64,000 nucleotides of DNA from BQJU01 sp964015035 (GTDB lineage Bacteria; Bacteroidota; Bacteroidia; Chitinophagales; Saprospiraceae). Location: NCBI GenBank assembly GCA_964015035.1, contig CAXHCA010000006.1, positions 29,846-93,845 on the forward strand, in the 5' to 3' direction. The position numbers and the translations under genes are program-made. The notes under the pieces are model-generated. The model was not told where the DNA came from, ran no database searches, and saw nothing but the letters and a program-made list of their open reading frames with translations. This document shows positions 9,411 to 20,500 of the stretch, one piece after another; positions within the stretch are counted from its first letter, which is position 1, and every line of letters starts with the position of its first letter.

Positions 9411-10018
9411 TGTTTACAGGCATCATCGAGTCCCTCGGGCTCATTACCGACATAAAAGCAGAGGGAAGTAATGTACACTTCACCATTGCCTCCTCCATTT
9501 CAGATGAACTCAAAATTGATCAAAGTGTTTCGCACAATGGCGTGTGCCTCACTGTCGTGGCGCTTTCACCAGGTCACCATACGGTGACGGCCATCGAAGA
9601 AACCTTGATTCGCTCCAACCTGGGAAAATTGCAAATCGGCGATTCCGTCAACCTGGAAAGGGCCATGATTTCCAATGGCCGCCTGGACGGACATATCGTG
9701 CAAGGACACGTTGATGCCACCGCAGAATGCACCGGGGTGGAATCCCGGGACGGCAGTTGGTATTTCCACTTTCGCTACCAGCTTACCCCCGAACACCTGC
9801 TGGTCGATAAGGGGTCTATCTGTATCAATGGCGTTAGTCTAACCGTCGTTTCCCCCCGGGAAGATACCTTTTCGGTCGCCATCATTCCTTACACCTATGA
9901 ACACACCAATTTTGCAGCATTAAAGCCCGGTGATTCCGTCAATCTAGAATTTGATATCATCGGTAAATACATCGCCCGTTACCTGGCCGTCTACAATCAG
10001 ATGCCCACGAGTAGGTAA
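9410..10018 (+). CDS. ribE: Riboflavin synthase, alpha subunit
   Basis: The enzyme converts two molecules of 6,7-dimethyl-8-ribityllumazine into riboflavin plus a pyrimidinedione. The 202-residue protein starts with the hallmark MFTGIIESLG and has two homologous lumazine-binding halves, visible as SVSHNGVCLTVV and GSICINGVSLTVV. The ATG overlaps the stop of the preceding secreted-protein gene (TAATG), so expression may be translationally coupled. No other riboflavin genes are nearby; the flanking paralogous secreted proteins suggest the gene was caught between two copies of a duplication. Confidence 0.96.
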   Translation: MFTGIIESLGLITDIKAEGSNVHFTIASSISDELKIDQSVSHNGVCLTVVALSPGHHTVTAIEETLIRSNLGKLQIGDSVNLERAMISNGRLDGHIVQGHVDATAECTGVESRDGSWYFHFRYQLTPEHLLVDKGSICINGVSLTVVSPREDTFSVAIIPYTYEHTNFAALKPGDSVNLEFDIIGKYIARYLAVYNQMPTSR

Positions 10019-10105
10019 TCACACAATTCTTTATTAACTTACTTACGGACAACAATTTATCTACTTATTGGGTCATTATATATATAGGATCAAACAATTC
10101 GCGCT

Positions 10106-12877
10106 ATGAAAACGTATTTCTACCGGCTTAGCCTCTTACTACTATTTTCAAGCCTGGCCATCGCAGCAGGAGCAACACACAACCGTGCGGGAGAAATTCG
10201 AATTGTGCCAGCCACTGATCCCTGTGACGCCAATCCGCTGGCCATTCGTGCCATTGTCACCACCTACTCAAAAATAAATGGGACCGATGTCGACCGCGAT
10301 TCCCTCGAAGTTTGTTGGGGCGACGGCATCTGTACAGTGATCCCTCGAACCAACGGCAACGGCGTACCTATTGAAGGCAACGTCAAAAGAAATATTTACG
10401 AAGGCATTCATGTTTATGGTGGCCCGGGCACCTATAAAATTGGGATGGAAGATCCCAACCGGGTAGATAATATCATCAATATCAATAACGGAAATTCGGT
10501 CATGGTGCCCTTCTACATCCAAACCATCTATACCGTTCCATCTGTACAATTTCAAGGCTGTAATAGTACCCCTTTGCTCACCACAGCACCCATTGACATT
10601 GCCTGTATCGGCACCATTTATACGCATAATCCAGGTGCCATTGACTTTGAAAGAGACAGTTTATCTTACGAATTAATTGTCCCCTTGCAAGGTCCAGACA
10701 GTGAGGTGCCCTCTTACCAATTCCCAGACCAGGTTCCATTTGAAAACCCTGATAATCAATTCAATATAGACCCCAACTCAGGTGTCATCACCTGGGTTAC
10801 CGCTCAAAAACCGGGAGAATACAATGTCGCATTCAGAGTGAATGAATGGCGAAACGGCCTGCTGATGAGTTCCACGATCCGCGATATGCAAATCACGGTA
10901 ATTGAATGTGACAATGTTCCACCTGTGGTCAATACCGAAGTAGAGGAGATCTGTGTCATTGCCGGAGAATTGATTGAATTTGACGTCGAAGCCACTGCTC
11001 CCGATTTCGAAGTGGAGCAAAAGGTAAAACTAACCGCAGATGGCGGTCCCTTCGAAATGATTTATAGTCCAGCTACTTTTACACCGGAAGATGATAGCTT
11101 CCAAGATGATCCGGTAGTCAAAACTTTTCGCTGGCAAACTACCTGTGAACACATCTCTGATCAATACTACCAAGTCGTTTTCCGCGCCGTTGACGATTAT
11201 CTCGGTGATACAGGCTTAGGAACGATCAAAACGGTCCGCATTAAGGTCGTAGGCCCTCCCCCTCTCGATCCAAGAGCGGAAGCCGAAAATGCTGCTGTGC
11301 GCATTACCTGGGAACAACCCTATAGCTGTGAAGATGCCGAAATGGATTATTTTTTCGGCTTCTCGGTATGGCGACGCGAAAGCCCCAATAATTTTATAGT
11401 AGATACTTGTGAGACGGGGCTCGAGGGGCGCGGTTATACTAAGATTAGCGTTGGTCCAGTACTGGACGTCGAAAATGGCCGGTACTATTTCATCGACGAA
11501 AATTTGAGTCGTGGTAAAACTTATTGCTACCGCATTCTCGCCGAATTTGCCAGCATCTCTCCAGGCGGATATGCCTACAATAAGGTAGAAAGCCTTCCTT
11601 CTGAAGAAGTCTGTACTCAACTAAAACGAGATATTCCGGTCATCACCAATGTGAGCGTAGAAACGACCGATCAGAACACCGGCGCCATCCAGGTCTGTTG
11701 GTCCAAACCCGTAGAGGAAGACCTCGACCCCGAAGCGAATCCAGGTCCGTATGTCTACGAGGTCCTGCGCGCTACCGGCATCACCACCAATGATGCGGAT
11801 TTCCAACCCATCGGCGTATCATTCACTAGCCCCACCTTCGAACTGGCCAATGATACCTGCTTCGTCGATACCGGCCTCAATACCACAGACAATGCTTATT
11901 CTTATATAGTGAATTTCTATATCAAAGGAGACGAGTTGCTTGGTGCAACAGCACCGGCTTCCTCGGTTTACCTCAACGTTGGCCCCACCGACAATACCAA
12001 TGTCCTGACCTGGCAGGAAGATGTGCCTTGGGGCAATTATGAATACACCGTCTATCGATTGATCGGCCCAGACTTCGTCCCCATCGCCACGGTCACGGAA
12101 CCGACCTACCGCGATACTGGATTGGCCAATGGTACCCAATATTGTTACAAAATTGAAAGCACCGGCACTTATGGCATCAATGGCGTAATCGATCCAATTA
12201 TCAATTTCTCCCAGGAAAATTGTGGCGTGCCCGAGGATAATATACCTCCCTGCCCACCACAATTGGAGGTGTCTAACCTCTGCGCACAGGCCACCGGCTG
12301 CCTCGAAGACAACCAGCTGTTCAATTCCCTGGCTTGGAGAAATCCGGAAGATTTATGTGAAGATACCGACGACGTTCTGGCTTTCAACATTTATTACGGT
12401 ACTGCTCCCGATGGAGATTTTGAAATTGTACAAACCATTAACGATCCCTCTGAATTAAACTTTGATCATTTCCCTCCAGAAAGTCGAGGCCTGGCCGGTT
12501 GTTATGCCGTCACCGCGATCGATTCCGTGGGCAATGAAAGTCCGTTTAGCAATATCGTCTGTACCGACAACTGTCCGATTTACACGCTGCCCAATACCTT
12601 TACCCCTAACCAGGATGGGCAAAATGATCTGTTTACCCCCTACCCTTATTGCTTCATCGAAAGTGTAGAATTTCTGGTGTACAACCGTTGGGGAGAATTG
12701 GTTTTTGAAACCACCGATCCGGCGCTCAACTGGGATGGAACCAACTTAAAGGGCGAACAATTAAGCGAGGGGGTCTATTACTACCGTTGTAAGGTATTCG
12801 AACAACGAATCTCAACGGAACCGAGCCTTGGTCAACAGCTGCTCAGTGGCTATATTGAATTGATAAAAGGAAAATAA
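10106..12877 (+). CDS. Large secreted protein with T9SS type-B C-terminal domain (paralog 2)
   Basis: This 923-residue protein is a full-length paralog of the protein encoded at 6624-9410. It has a signal peptide, the same ATHNRAGEI block, the same order of beta-sandwich modules (FGFSVWRRESPNNF, GKTYCYRILAEF) and the same C-terminal sorting domain (NTFTPNQDGQND, FLVYNRWGELVF, NWDGTNLKGEQLSEGVYYY). Similarity runs end to end, pointing to gene duplication rather than shared domains. Protein-level conservation, including the Cys positions, suggests both copies are under selection. It is presumably exported by the type IX system to the cell surface; no specific function can be assigned. Confidence 0.85.
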   Translation: MKTYFYRLSLLLLFSSLAIAAGATHNRAGEIRIVPATDPCDANPLAIRAIVTTYSKINGTDVDRDSLEVCWGDGICTVIPRTNGNGVPIEGNVKRNIYEGIHVYGGPGTYKIGMEDPNRVDNIININNGNSVMVPFYIQTIYTVPSVQFQGCNSTPLLTTAPIDIACIGTIYTHNPGAIDFERDSLSYELIVPLQGPDSEVPSYQFPDQVPFENPDNQFNIDPNSGVITWVTAQKPGEYNVAFRVNEWRNGLLMSSTIRDMQITVIECDNVPPVVNTEVEEICVIAGELIEFDVEATAPDFEVEQKVKLTADGGPFEMIYSPATFTPEDDSFQDDPVVKTFRWQTTCEHISDQYYQVVFRAVDDYLGDTGLGTIKTVRIKVVGPPPLDPRAEAENAAVRITWEQPYSCEDAEMDYFFGFSVWRRESPNNFIVDTCETGLEGRGYTKISVGPVLDVENGRYYFIDENLSRGKTYCYRILAEFASISPGGYAYNKVESLPSEEVCTQLKRDIPVITNVSVETTDQNTGAIQVCWSKPVEEDLDPEANPGPYVYEVLRATGITTNDADFQPIGVSFTSPTFELANDTCFVDTGLNTTDNAYSYIVNFYIKGDELLGATAPASSVYLNVGPTDNTNVLTWQEDVPWGNYEYTVYRLIGPDFVPIATVTEPTYRDTGLANGTQYCYKIESTGTYGINGVIDPIINFSQENCGVPEDNIPPCPPQLEVSNLCAQATGCLEDNQLFNSLAWRNPEDLCEDTDDVLAFNIYYGTAPDGDFEIVQTINDPSELNFDHFPPESRGLAGCYAVTAIDSVGNESPFSNIVCTDNCPIYTLPNTFTPNQDGQNDLFTPYPYCFIESVEFLVYNRWGELVFETTDPALNWDGTNLKGEQLSEGVYYYRCKVFEQRISTEPSLGQQLLSGYIELIKGK

Positions 12878-12889
12878 CAGATTGATCGG

Positions 12890-13005
12890 TTGGGGCGTGT
12901 CCCCCATGCGGGGGCCGGTCCCTTCCGCATTTCAGCCCTACGGGCCAGCCTTGGCTACGCCGCGGCTGTGCTCCAGGCACCTCACGCAAGAGGCTTTCCC
13001 CTTGA
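12890..13005. other. GC-rich, structured intergenic segment
   Basis: This non-coding stretch is visibly richer in G+C than its surroundings. It contains a perfect hairpin, CCCCC-ATGC-GGGGG at 12901-12914, and runs such as GGGCCAGCCTTGGCTACGCC. It may act as a terminator for the preceding gene, or be an intergenic repeat unit of a kind frequent in this group. No second copy is present in this window. Confidence 0.4.
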
Positions 13006-13053
13006 AAATTAGTCATTCCCATCCACCTTGGCGCTTCCTTTCCCCAAAATGAC

Positions 13054-13090
13054 AAAAAAAAAGCCGGCACCAAATTGCTCTGATACCGGT
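13054..13090 (-). terminator. Rho-independent terminator of the rpoB-rpoC operon
   Basis: Read on the minus strand, a 9-bp stem (CCGGTATCA paired with TGGTGCCGG, with two G-T pairs) and the 8-base loop GAGCAATT are followed by CTTTTTTTTT. It lies about 35 bases beyond the rpoC stop codon, which makes it the natural end of the operon. Confidence 0.8.
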
Positions 13091-13122
13091 TTTTCTCTCA
13101 TCTTAAGTTCCCCGAAGGGCAA

Positions 13123-16100
13123 CTATATCTCAAAATCTTCGATCTCTTCCATTTGGCTACGTCTGGCTTCATAAGCCTCTTGTGCCTGCTTGGAAGTGAC
13201 AAACAGATGTTCAAATTCGCGTAGTCCTGTTCCTGCTGGAATTTGCTTACCAACAATCACATTCTCTTTCAGGCCTGACAAGTTATCCAACTTGGCCCCA
13301 ATTGCTGCGGTACTCAATACCTTCGTCGTTTCCTGGAAGGAAGCAGCAGAAATCCAGCTATGTGTACCCAAAGAAGATTTAGTAATACCCAATAACAATG
13401 GACTAGAAGTAGCCGCAACGGCATCACGGTATTCTACCGGCTTCTTATCATTGCGTTTGAGGTAAGAATTCTCTTCTCTCAACTGACGCAGGGTCACCAA
13501 TTGCCCTGGTTTCAGCTTATTGGATTCACCGGGATCAGTGACAAACTTCTTGTCAAAAATCCAGTCATTTTGCTCCAGGAAGTCGTACTTCTCAACAGCT
13601 TCACCTTCCAGGAAGGAAGTATCACCTGGATCTTCAATTTGTACCCGGCGCATCATCTGACGTACGATCACCTCAATGTGTTTGTTGTTGATCGTAATAC
13701 CCTGAGAACGATAAACTTCCTGTACGCCGTTCACCAAGTAAGACTGCACGGCAAATGGGCCCTTGATATTCAAGATATCGCGAGGCGCAATAGCACCGTC
13801 AGACAGTGGTGTACCGGCACGTACAAAGTCACCTTCCTGTACCAGGATATGCTTGGACAAGCCAATCAGGTATTTGCGTACCTGGCCGTCCTTGGCCGTA
13901 ACGATTACCTCGCGGTTACCACGCTTGATCTTACCAAATGCCACCACACCGTCGATTTCAGAAACCACAGCAGGGTTGGATGGGTTACGGGCCTCAAAGA
14001 GCTCCGTTACCCTTGGCAAACCACCCGTAATATCCTGGATCTTACCCAGTTTACGAGGAATCTTGACAATCTTCTGTCCGGCTTTTACTTCAGCTCCATC
14101 TTCAATCGAGATGTAAGAACCTACCGGCAGGTTATAGCTACGTAGTTCCTCTCCATCCGTACTCAAAATCTTGATGGTAGGAATTTTCCGCTTATTCTTT
14201 GGTTCTGTGATCACCTTCTCTGCGTATCCGGTTTGATCGTCACGCTCAATTCGGAAGGTAACCCCTTCTTCAATATCCTCAAACTTGGTCACACCGTGGA
14301 ATTCTGTCACGATCACCGCGTTAAATGGATCCCATTCACAAATAAGGTCTCCTTTCTTCACCGATTTGGCGCCAGCCACATGCAAAGTAGAACCGTAAGG
14401 AATGTGGTGGGCCGCCAACTGACGGCCAGTATCGTTATCCAAAATTCGCACTTCACCTGTCCGGGAAAGTACAACCTGAATGTCGTTACCCAGTTCGTCC
14501 TTAGCAATGGTTACCCGGATACCATCAAATTCCAGTTTACCATTAAACTTGGAAATGATTTCTGATTCCGTTTTGGACAGCGAAGCAATACCACCCACGT
14601 GGAAGGTACGCAGCGTCAACTGAGTTCCCGGTTCACCAATGGATTGTGCAGCGATGATACCAACGGCATCACCTTTCTCAGCAATCCGACCAGTAGCCAG
14701 GTTCTTACCATAACATTTGGTACAAACACCCCGACGGGTCTCACAAGTTAATACGGAACGGATGGTAACTTCTTCTACACCAATTTCTTCCAGGTAATCA
14801 GCCATCGAAGTGGTGATGTAGTCACCACCTTTCAGCAAAATTTCCTCCGTTTCCGGATGGTAAATATCGTGCAAAGTATAACGTCCGGCAATCCGTGAAG
14901 ATAATTGCTCAATGACCTTATCGTTATCGCGCAGTGCTGTAGTTTCAATACCCCGGAGTGTAGAACAATCTTCCTCCATAATCACCACATCCTGAGAAAC
15001 GTCTACCAAACGACGAGTCAAATAACCGGCGTCGGCAGTTTTCAAAGCCGTATCGGCAAGACCTTTACGAGCACCGTGCGTGGAGATAAAGTATTCCAAA
15101 ACGGACAATCCATCCACGAAGTTGGAAAGGATCGGGTTTTCAATAACCGCCCCACCAGAGTCACCTGATTTTTTCGGCTTGGCCATCAATCCACGAAGTC
15201 CACACAGCTGCTTAATCTGCTGCTTGGAACCACGAGCACCGGAGTCAAGCATCATATATACAGAGTTGAACCCTTGCTTGTGAGCTGCGAGCTCCACCAT
15301 TAAGGTTTCTGTAATCCGGTTATCCGCATAAGTCCACTTATCGATGATCTGATTATACCGCTCATTGTTGGTAATCAGACCCATATTGTAGTTGTCCCAT
15401 ACTTCGTCAACCTCTGCTTGAGCTTCATCCAGTGTTTGTTGTTTTACAGTAGGGGTAATCAAATCCCCCAAGTTAAACGACAAACCACCTTTGAACGCCC
15501 AAAGGAATCCCATTTCCTTGATATTATCCAGGAAGTCGGCAGTTACGGCAAAGCTGGTTCTTTCCAGAATATCTGCAATAACCTTTTTCAGGTTCTTCTT
15601 GGTCAGCAATTCATTGATAAATGGCAAGCCCTCCGGCAAGTTCTGGTTGAACAGTACCCGACCAGTAGTGGAATCCAGTAGCTTGTTCACAATCTTGCCT
15701 TCCTCATTTTCAATAGGCACCCTTACCTTAATGGGTGCGTGGAGATCCAACTGACCTTCATTATAGGCAATGATCACCTCCTCCTGAGAGTAAAAAGCAC
15801 GGCCATCACCTAGCACCTTGATGCTGTCGGTAGATTTACGCTCCTTGGTGATGTAATAAAGGCCCAATACCATATCCTGAGAAGGCAGGGTAATTGGCGA
15901 ACCATTTTGAGGGTTCAACATGTTGTGCGCAGACAGCATCAATACCTGGGCTTCCAGAATAGCCGCATGGCTCAACGGCACGTGTACCGCCATCTGGTCA
16001 CCGTCAAAGTCGGCGTTGAAGGCACCACAAACAAGTGGGTGCAACTGTATGGCCTTACCTTCGATCAGTTTTGGTTGGAAAGCCTGAATAGACAAACGGT

Positions 16101-17433
16101 GCAGCGTTGGTGCCCGGTTGAGCATGACAGGGTGTCCTTTCAAAATATTTTCCAAAATCTCCCAGATCACCGGATCTTTACGATCCACCAGTTTCTTAGC
16201 AGATTTTACTGTTTTTACAATACCGCGCTCAATCAGTTTCCGAATGACAAATGGCTTGAACAATTCGGCAGCCATTGCCTTTGGAATACCACATTCGTGC
16301 AGTTTCAGAGTAGGACCTACCACAATCACCGAACGGCCAGAGTAGTCCACACGTTTACCGAGCAGGTTCTGACGGAAACGGCCTTGCTTCCCTTTCAGGA
16401 TATCACTCAGTGACTTCAACGCACGGCCACCTTCCGCTTTTACCGCGTTAGACTTCCGAGAGTTGTCAAATAGAGAGTCAACAGCTTCCTGCAACATCCG
16501 CTTCTCATTACGGAGAATTACTTCCGGAGCTTTGATTTCCAATAGACGCTTCAAACGGTTGTTCCGGATAATCACCCGACGATACAGGTCATTCAAATCA
16601 GAACTGGCGAAACGTCCACCATCCAAAGGTACCAATGGCCGCAATTCCGGTGGAACAACCGGCAAGTACTGAATGATGGTCCATTCCGGACGGTTTTCAA
16701 TGCGAGACAAGCCATCGCGGAAGGCTTCCACGACACGTAGACGCTTCAAAGCTTCACTCTTCCGTTGCTGTGAAGTCTCATTTGCAGCCTGATGACGCAG
16801 GTCATAAGACAATTGATCCAAATCCAGGCGCATCAACAGTTCTCTTACTGCCTCAGCCCCCATTTTAGCAATGAATTTGGTTGGATCAGTATCATCCAGC
16901 ATTTGGTTATCTGCCGGCAATGCATCCAGGATATCCAAATATTCCTCTTCTGACAGCAAGTCCATCTTCGCTACCCCCTCATTCTCCTTTACACCGGGTT
17001 GGATCACCACATACCGTTCGTAGTAAATGATGGATTCCAACTTCTTGGAAGACAAACCAAGCATGTATCCAATCTTGTTGGGCAGAGATTTAAAAAACCA
17101 GATATGCACCACTGGTACCACTAGTTTAATGTGTCCCATTCTTTCACGACGTACCTTCTTCTCGGTTACCTCAACACCACAACGATCGCAAACAATCCCT
17201 TTATATCGAATACGCTTATATTTCCCACAGTAACATTCGTAGTCCTTGACCGGACCAAAAATTCTTTCACAAAAAAGTCCATCTCTTTCCGGCTTGTAAG
17301 ACCGATAATTGATGGTTTCCGGCTTCAGGACCTCACCATAAGAACGTTCCAGAATATCGTCCGGTGACGACAGGCTGATCGTAATGGAATCAAAATCCTG
17401 ATTTTGGACACGACTTTTTTTCTTAAAAGGCAT
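13123..17433 (-). CDS. rpoC: DNA-directed RNA polymerase subunit beta'
   Basis: RpoC forms the catalytic clamp half of RNA polymerase. The 1436-residue protein shows the N-terminal zinc ribbon (CYCGKYKRIRYKGIVCDRCG), the metal-binding catalytic loop NADFDGDQMAVHVP, and the second zinc site (CETRRGVCTKCYG) before the trigger-loop region. The frame is open upstream to 17460, but the ATG at 17433 (MPFKKKSRVQ) matches the usual start of Bacteroidota RpoC. It follows rpoB after a 70-base gap and is closed by a strong terminator. No truncation or frameshift is seen. Confidence 0.98.
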   Translation of the reverse strand: MPFKKKSRVQNQDFDSITISLSSPDDILERSYGEVLKPETINYRSYKPERDGLFCERIFGPVKDYECYCGKYKRIRYKGIVCDRCGVEVTEKKVRRERMGHIKLVVPVVHIWFFKSLPNKIGYMLGLSSKKLESIIYYERYVVIQPGVKENEGVAKMDLLSEEEYLDILDALPADNQMLDDTDPTKFIAKMGAEAVRELLMRLDLDQLSYDLRHQAANETSQQRKSEALKRLRVVEAFRDGLSRIENRPEWTIIQYLPVVPPELRPLVPLDGGRFASSDLNDLYRRVIIRNNRLKRLLEIKAPEVILRNEKRMLQEAVDSLFDNSRKSNAVKAEGGRALKSLSDILKGKQGRFRQNLLGKRVDYSGRSVIVVGPTLKLHECGIPKAMAAELFKPFVIRKLIERGIVKTVKSAKKLVDRKDPVIWEILENILKGHPVMLNRAPTLHRLSIQAFQPKLIEGKAIQLHPLVCGAFNADFDGDQMAVHVPLSHAAILEAQVLMLSAHNMLNPQNGSPITLPSQDMVLGLYYITKERKSTDSIKVLGDGRAFYSQEEVIIAYNEGQLDLHAPIKVRVPIENEEGKIVNKLLDSTTGRVLFNQNLPEGLPFINELLTKKNLKKVIADILERTSFAVTADFLDNIKEMGFLWAFKGGLSFNLGDLITPTVKQQTLDEAQAEVDEVWDNYNMGLITNNERYNQIIDKWTYADNRITETLMVELAAHKQGFNSVYMMLDSGARGSKQQIKQLCGLRGLMAKPKKSGDSGGAVIENPILSNFVDGLSVLEYFISTHGARKGLADTALKTADAGYLTRRLVDVSQDVVIMEEDCSTLRGIETTALRDNDKVIEQLSSRIAGRYTLHDIYHPETEEILLKGGDYITTSMADYLEEIGVEEVTIRSVLTCETRRGVCTKCYGKNLATGRIAEKGDAVGIIAAQSIGEPGTQLTLRTFHVGGIASLSKTESEIISKFNGKLEFDGIRVTIAKDELGNDIQVVLSRTGEVRILDNDTGRQLAAHHIPYGSTLHVAGAKSVKKGDLICEWDPFNAVIVTEFHGVTKFEDIEEGVTFRIERDDQTGYAEKVITEPKNKRKIPTIKILSTDGEELRSYNLPVGSYISIEDGAEVKAGQKIVKIPRKLGKIQDITGGLPRVTELFEARNPSNPAVVSEIDGVVAFGKIKRGNREVIVTAKDGQVRKYLIGLSKHILVQEGDFVRAGTPLSDGAIAPRDILNIKGPFAVQSYLVNGVQEVYRSQGITINNKHIEVIVRQMMRRVQIEDPGDTSFLEGEAVEKYDFLEQNDWIFDKKFVTDPGESNKLKPGQLVTLRQLREENSYLKRNDKKPVEYRDAVAATSSPLLLGITKSSLGTHSWISAASFQETTKVLSTAAIGAKLDNLSGLKENVIVGKQIPAGTGLREFEHLFVTSKQAQEAYEARRSQMEEIEDFEI

Positions 17434-17503
17434 ATTTATTAGAATTTGATCGATGATCAATAGATTCCCGAAGCAACCCCAACGCCACTTCAGGAAGATT
17501 TAT

Positions 17504-20500
17504 TTAGTCAAATTTTACATCAAGCGCCAGACCACGCAATTCGTGCACGAGTACGTTAAAGGACTCGGGAATATTTGGCGTTGGTAGATTGTCTCCCTTC
17601 ACAATAGCTTCGTATGCTTTCGCCCGGCCGTTGATATCATCTGACTTGATAGTCAACAACTCCTGCAGGATGTTGGAAGCACCAAAGGCCTCCAATGCCC
17701 ATACTTCCATCTCACCAAAACGCTGACCACCAAACTGGGCTTTACCACCCAATGGTTGCTGCGTAATCAATGAGTATGGTCCGATAGAACGTGCGTGCAT
17801 CTTATCGTCTACCATGTGAGAAAGTTTAAGCATGTAGATCACACCCACCGTTGCTTGCTGGTGGAAACGGTCTCCCGTCTCTCCATCGCTGAGGTAAGTC
17901 TGCCCCAGGCTTGGCAAGTTTGCCTTCTGGATGTAAGTCTCGATTTCATCTTGACTGGCACCGTCAAAAATTGGCGTTGCAAATTTGACGCCCATTTTCT
18001 CACCGGCCCAACCCAAAACGGTCTCGAAAATCTGACCGAGGTTCATCCGAGAAGGTACCCCCAGTGGATTCAATACGATATCTACAGGCGTTCCATCTTC
18101 CAGGAATGGCATATCTTCAGATCTTACAATCCGCGATACAATTCCTTTGTTACCGTGACGACCGGCCAATTTGTCTCCCACCTTCAGCTTGCGCTTCTTA
18201 GCCAGGTATACTTTAGCCAGTTTCAACACACCAGCAGGCAATTCATCACCAATGCTGATATTGAATTTCTCACGCTTATAACGACCTACTTCCTCATTGG
18301 TCTTGATGCTGTAGTTGTGCAGCAACCTTGCTACCAGCGCATTAGTGTTCTCATCATCCGTCCAGTTGCTATAATCAACAGTGGCATATTCTACTTCGCG
18401 TAGCAGCTCCTGATTGAACTTGACGCCTTTGGGAACCAATTGCTCTCCATAGATGCTCTTCACACCTTGCGAAACCTTGTCCTTCACCAAAACCAATAGT
18501 TTATCGATCAGGATGGTTTTCAATTCATTGAGGGCAATTTTATGTTGGTCATCCAGCTTAGTCAGCTGATCCTTTTCCTGAGCCTTCTGTACTTTGTCCT
18601 TCTTGGCCCGGGCGAACAACTGCTTATCAATGATAATCCCCTGAGTAGATGGAGGTGCTTTTAATGAAGCATCCTTCACATCACCGGCCTTATCACCGAA
18701 GATCGCTCTCAGCAGTTTTTCTTCAGGAGTCGGGTCAGATTCGCCTTTAGGCGTAATCTTACCAATCAGGATATCCCCTTCCTTGATCCAGGCACCTACG
18801 CGGATAATACCGTTTTCATCTAGGTCCTTAGTAGCTTCCTCACTGACGTTTGGAATATCATTGGTCAATTCTTCCTCGCCCAATTTGGTATCCCGCACAT
18901 CCAGTTCGAAGTGCTCAATGTGTAGTGAAGTAAAGATATCCTCACGCACTACCCTTTCGGAAAGTACGATGGCATCTTCAAAGTTGTATCCCTTCCAAGG
19001 CATAAATGCCACTTTCAGGTTTTGACCAAGTGCCAATTCGCCCTTTTCAGTAGCGTAACCGTCACAAAGGATCATTCCACGGTGTACCCGATCACCACGA
19101 CGTACAATTGGCGTCAAGTTGATACACGTACCCTGGTTGGTCCGCATGAACTTAGTCAGTCTATATGATTTGCGGTTGTCCTCAAAAGAAACCAGTTGTT
19201 CTTCCTCTGTGCGGTCATAGCGGATGACAATTTCATTAGCATCCACATATTCTACCACACCATCACCTTCGGCGTTGATCAACATACGGGAGTCACGCGC
19301 TACTTTACCTTCCAGTCCTGTTCCCACAATTGGAGAGGAAGGACGGATCAATGGTACCGCTTGACGCTGCATGTTAGATCCCATCAGGGCCCGGTTGGCG
19401 TCATCATTTTCCAAGAATGGAATCATGGATGCGGAAACCCCTACAATCTGGTTAGGAGCAACGTCCATAAATTCGATCTCCTCCGGTGCCAACACGGGGA
19501 AATCACCATGTTCCCTACATTTCACACGATCAGACAGGAAGGCCCCCGTTTCGTTATTGATAGGCGCATTGGCCTGAGCAATTCGCTTAAAGTCTTCACC
19601 TTCCGCAGAAAGATATTTGGCCTCACTCTTCACATCTACTTCTCCTTCCACTACTGCCCGGTATGGTGTTTCCAAAAATCCCATTTTATTCACCTTAGCG
19701 TGAACACAAAGGGTGGAAATCAAACCAATGTTTGGTCCTTCCGGTGTTTCAATAGTACAAAGGCGACCATAGTGAGAGTAGTGAACGTCTCGCACCTCAA
19801 ACCCGGCACGTTCCCGCGAAAGACCTCCAGGTCCGAGTGCTGAAATCCGGCGCTTGTGCGTAATCTCCGAAAGTGGGTTGGTTTGATCGAGGAATTGTGA
19901 CAGCTGACTGGTTCCGAAGAAAGAGTTAATTACAGAAGAAAGGGTCCGCGCATTGATCAAATCGATGGGCGTAAAGACCTCGTTATCCCGTACGTTCATT
20001 CTTTCACGGATGGTCCGGGCCATACGAGCCAGACCGACACCAAACTGCGCATACAATTGTTCGCCTACCGTCCGCACCCGGCGATTGCTCAAGTGGTCGA
20101 TATCGTCAATTTCTGCCTTTTGGTTCATCAGTGCTACCAAATACTTTACGATATCGATGATATCTTCTTTGGTCAGCACCAATGTCTCCTTAGAAATTTC
20201 CAATCCGAGTTTGCGATTGATCTTATAGCGACCAACTTCTCCCAGGTTGTAACGTTTATCGGAGAAAAACAATTTGTCGATAATGCCTCTTGCCGTTTCC
20301 TCATCCGGTGGATCAGTACCGCGCAATTGGCGATAGATATGCTGAACCGCTTCCATTTCCGAACTGGAAGGGTCTTTTTGCAACGTATTATATATAATGG
20401 AGTAATCCAGTTCGATTTCTTCTTTCTGGAGGATAATGGTTTCCATTTCCGCATCCAGGATCAACTCAATATTGTCCTCATCCAGCACGACATCACGTTC

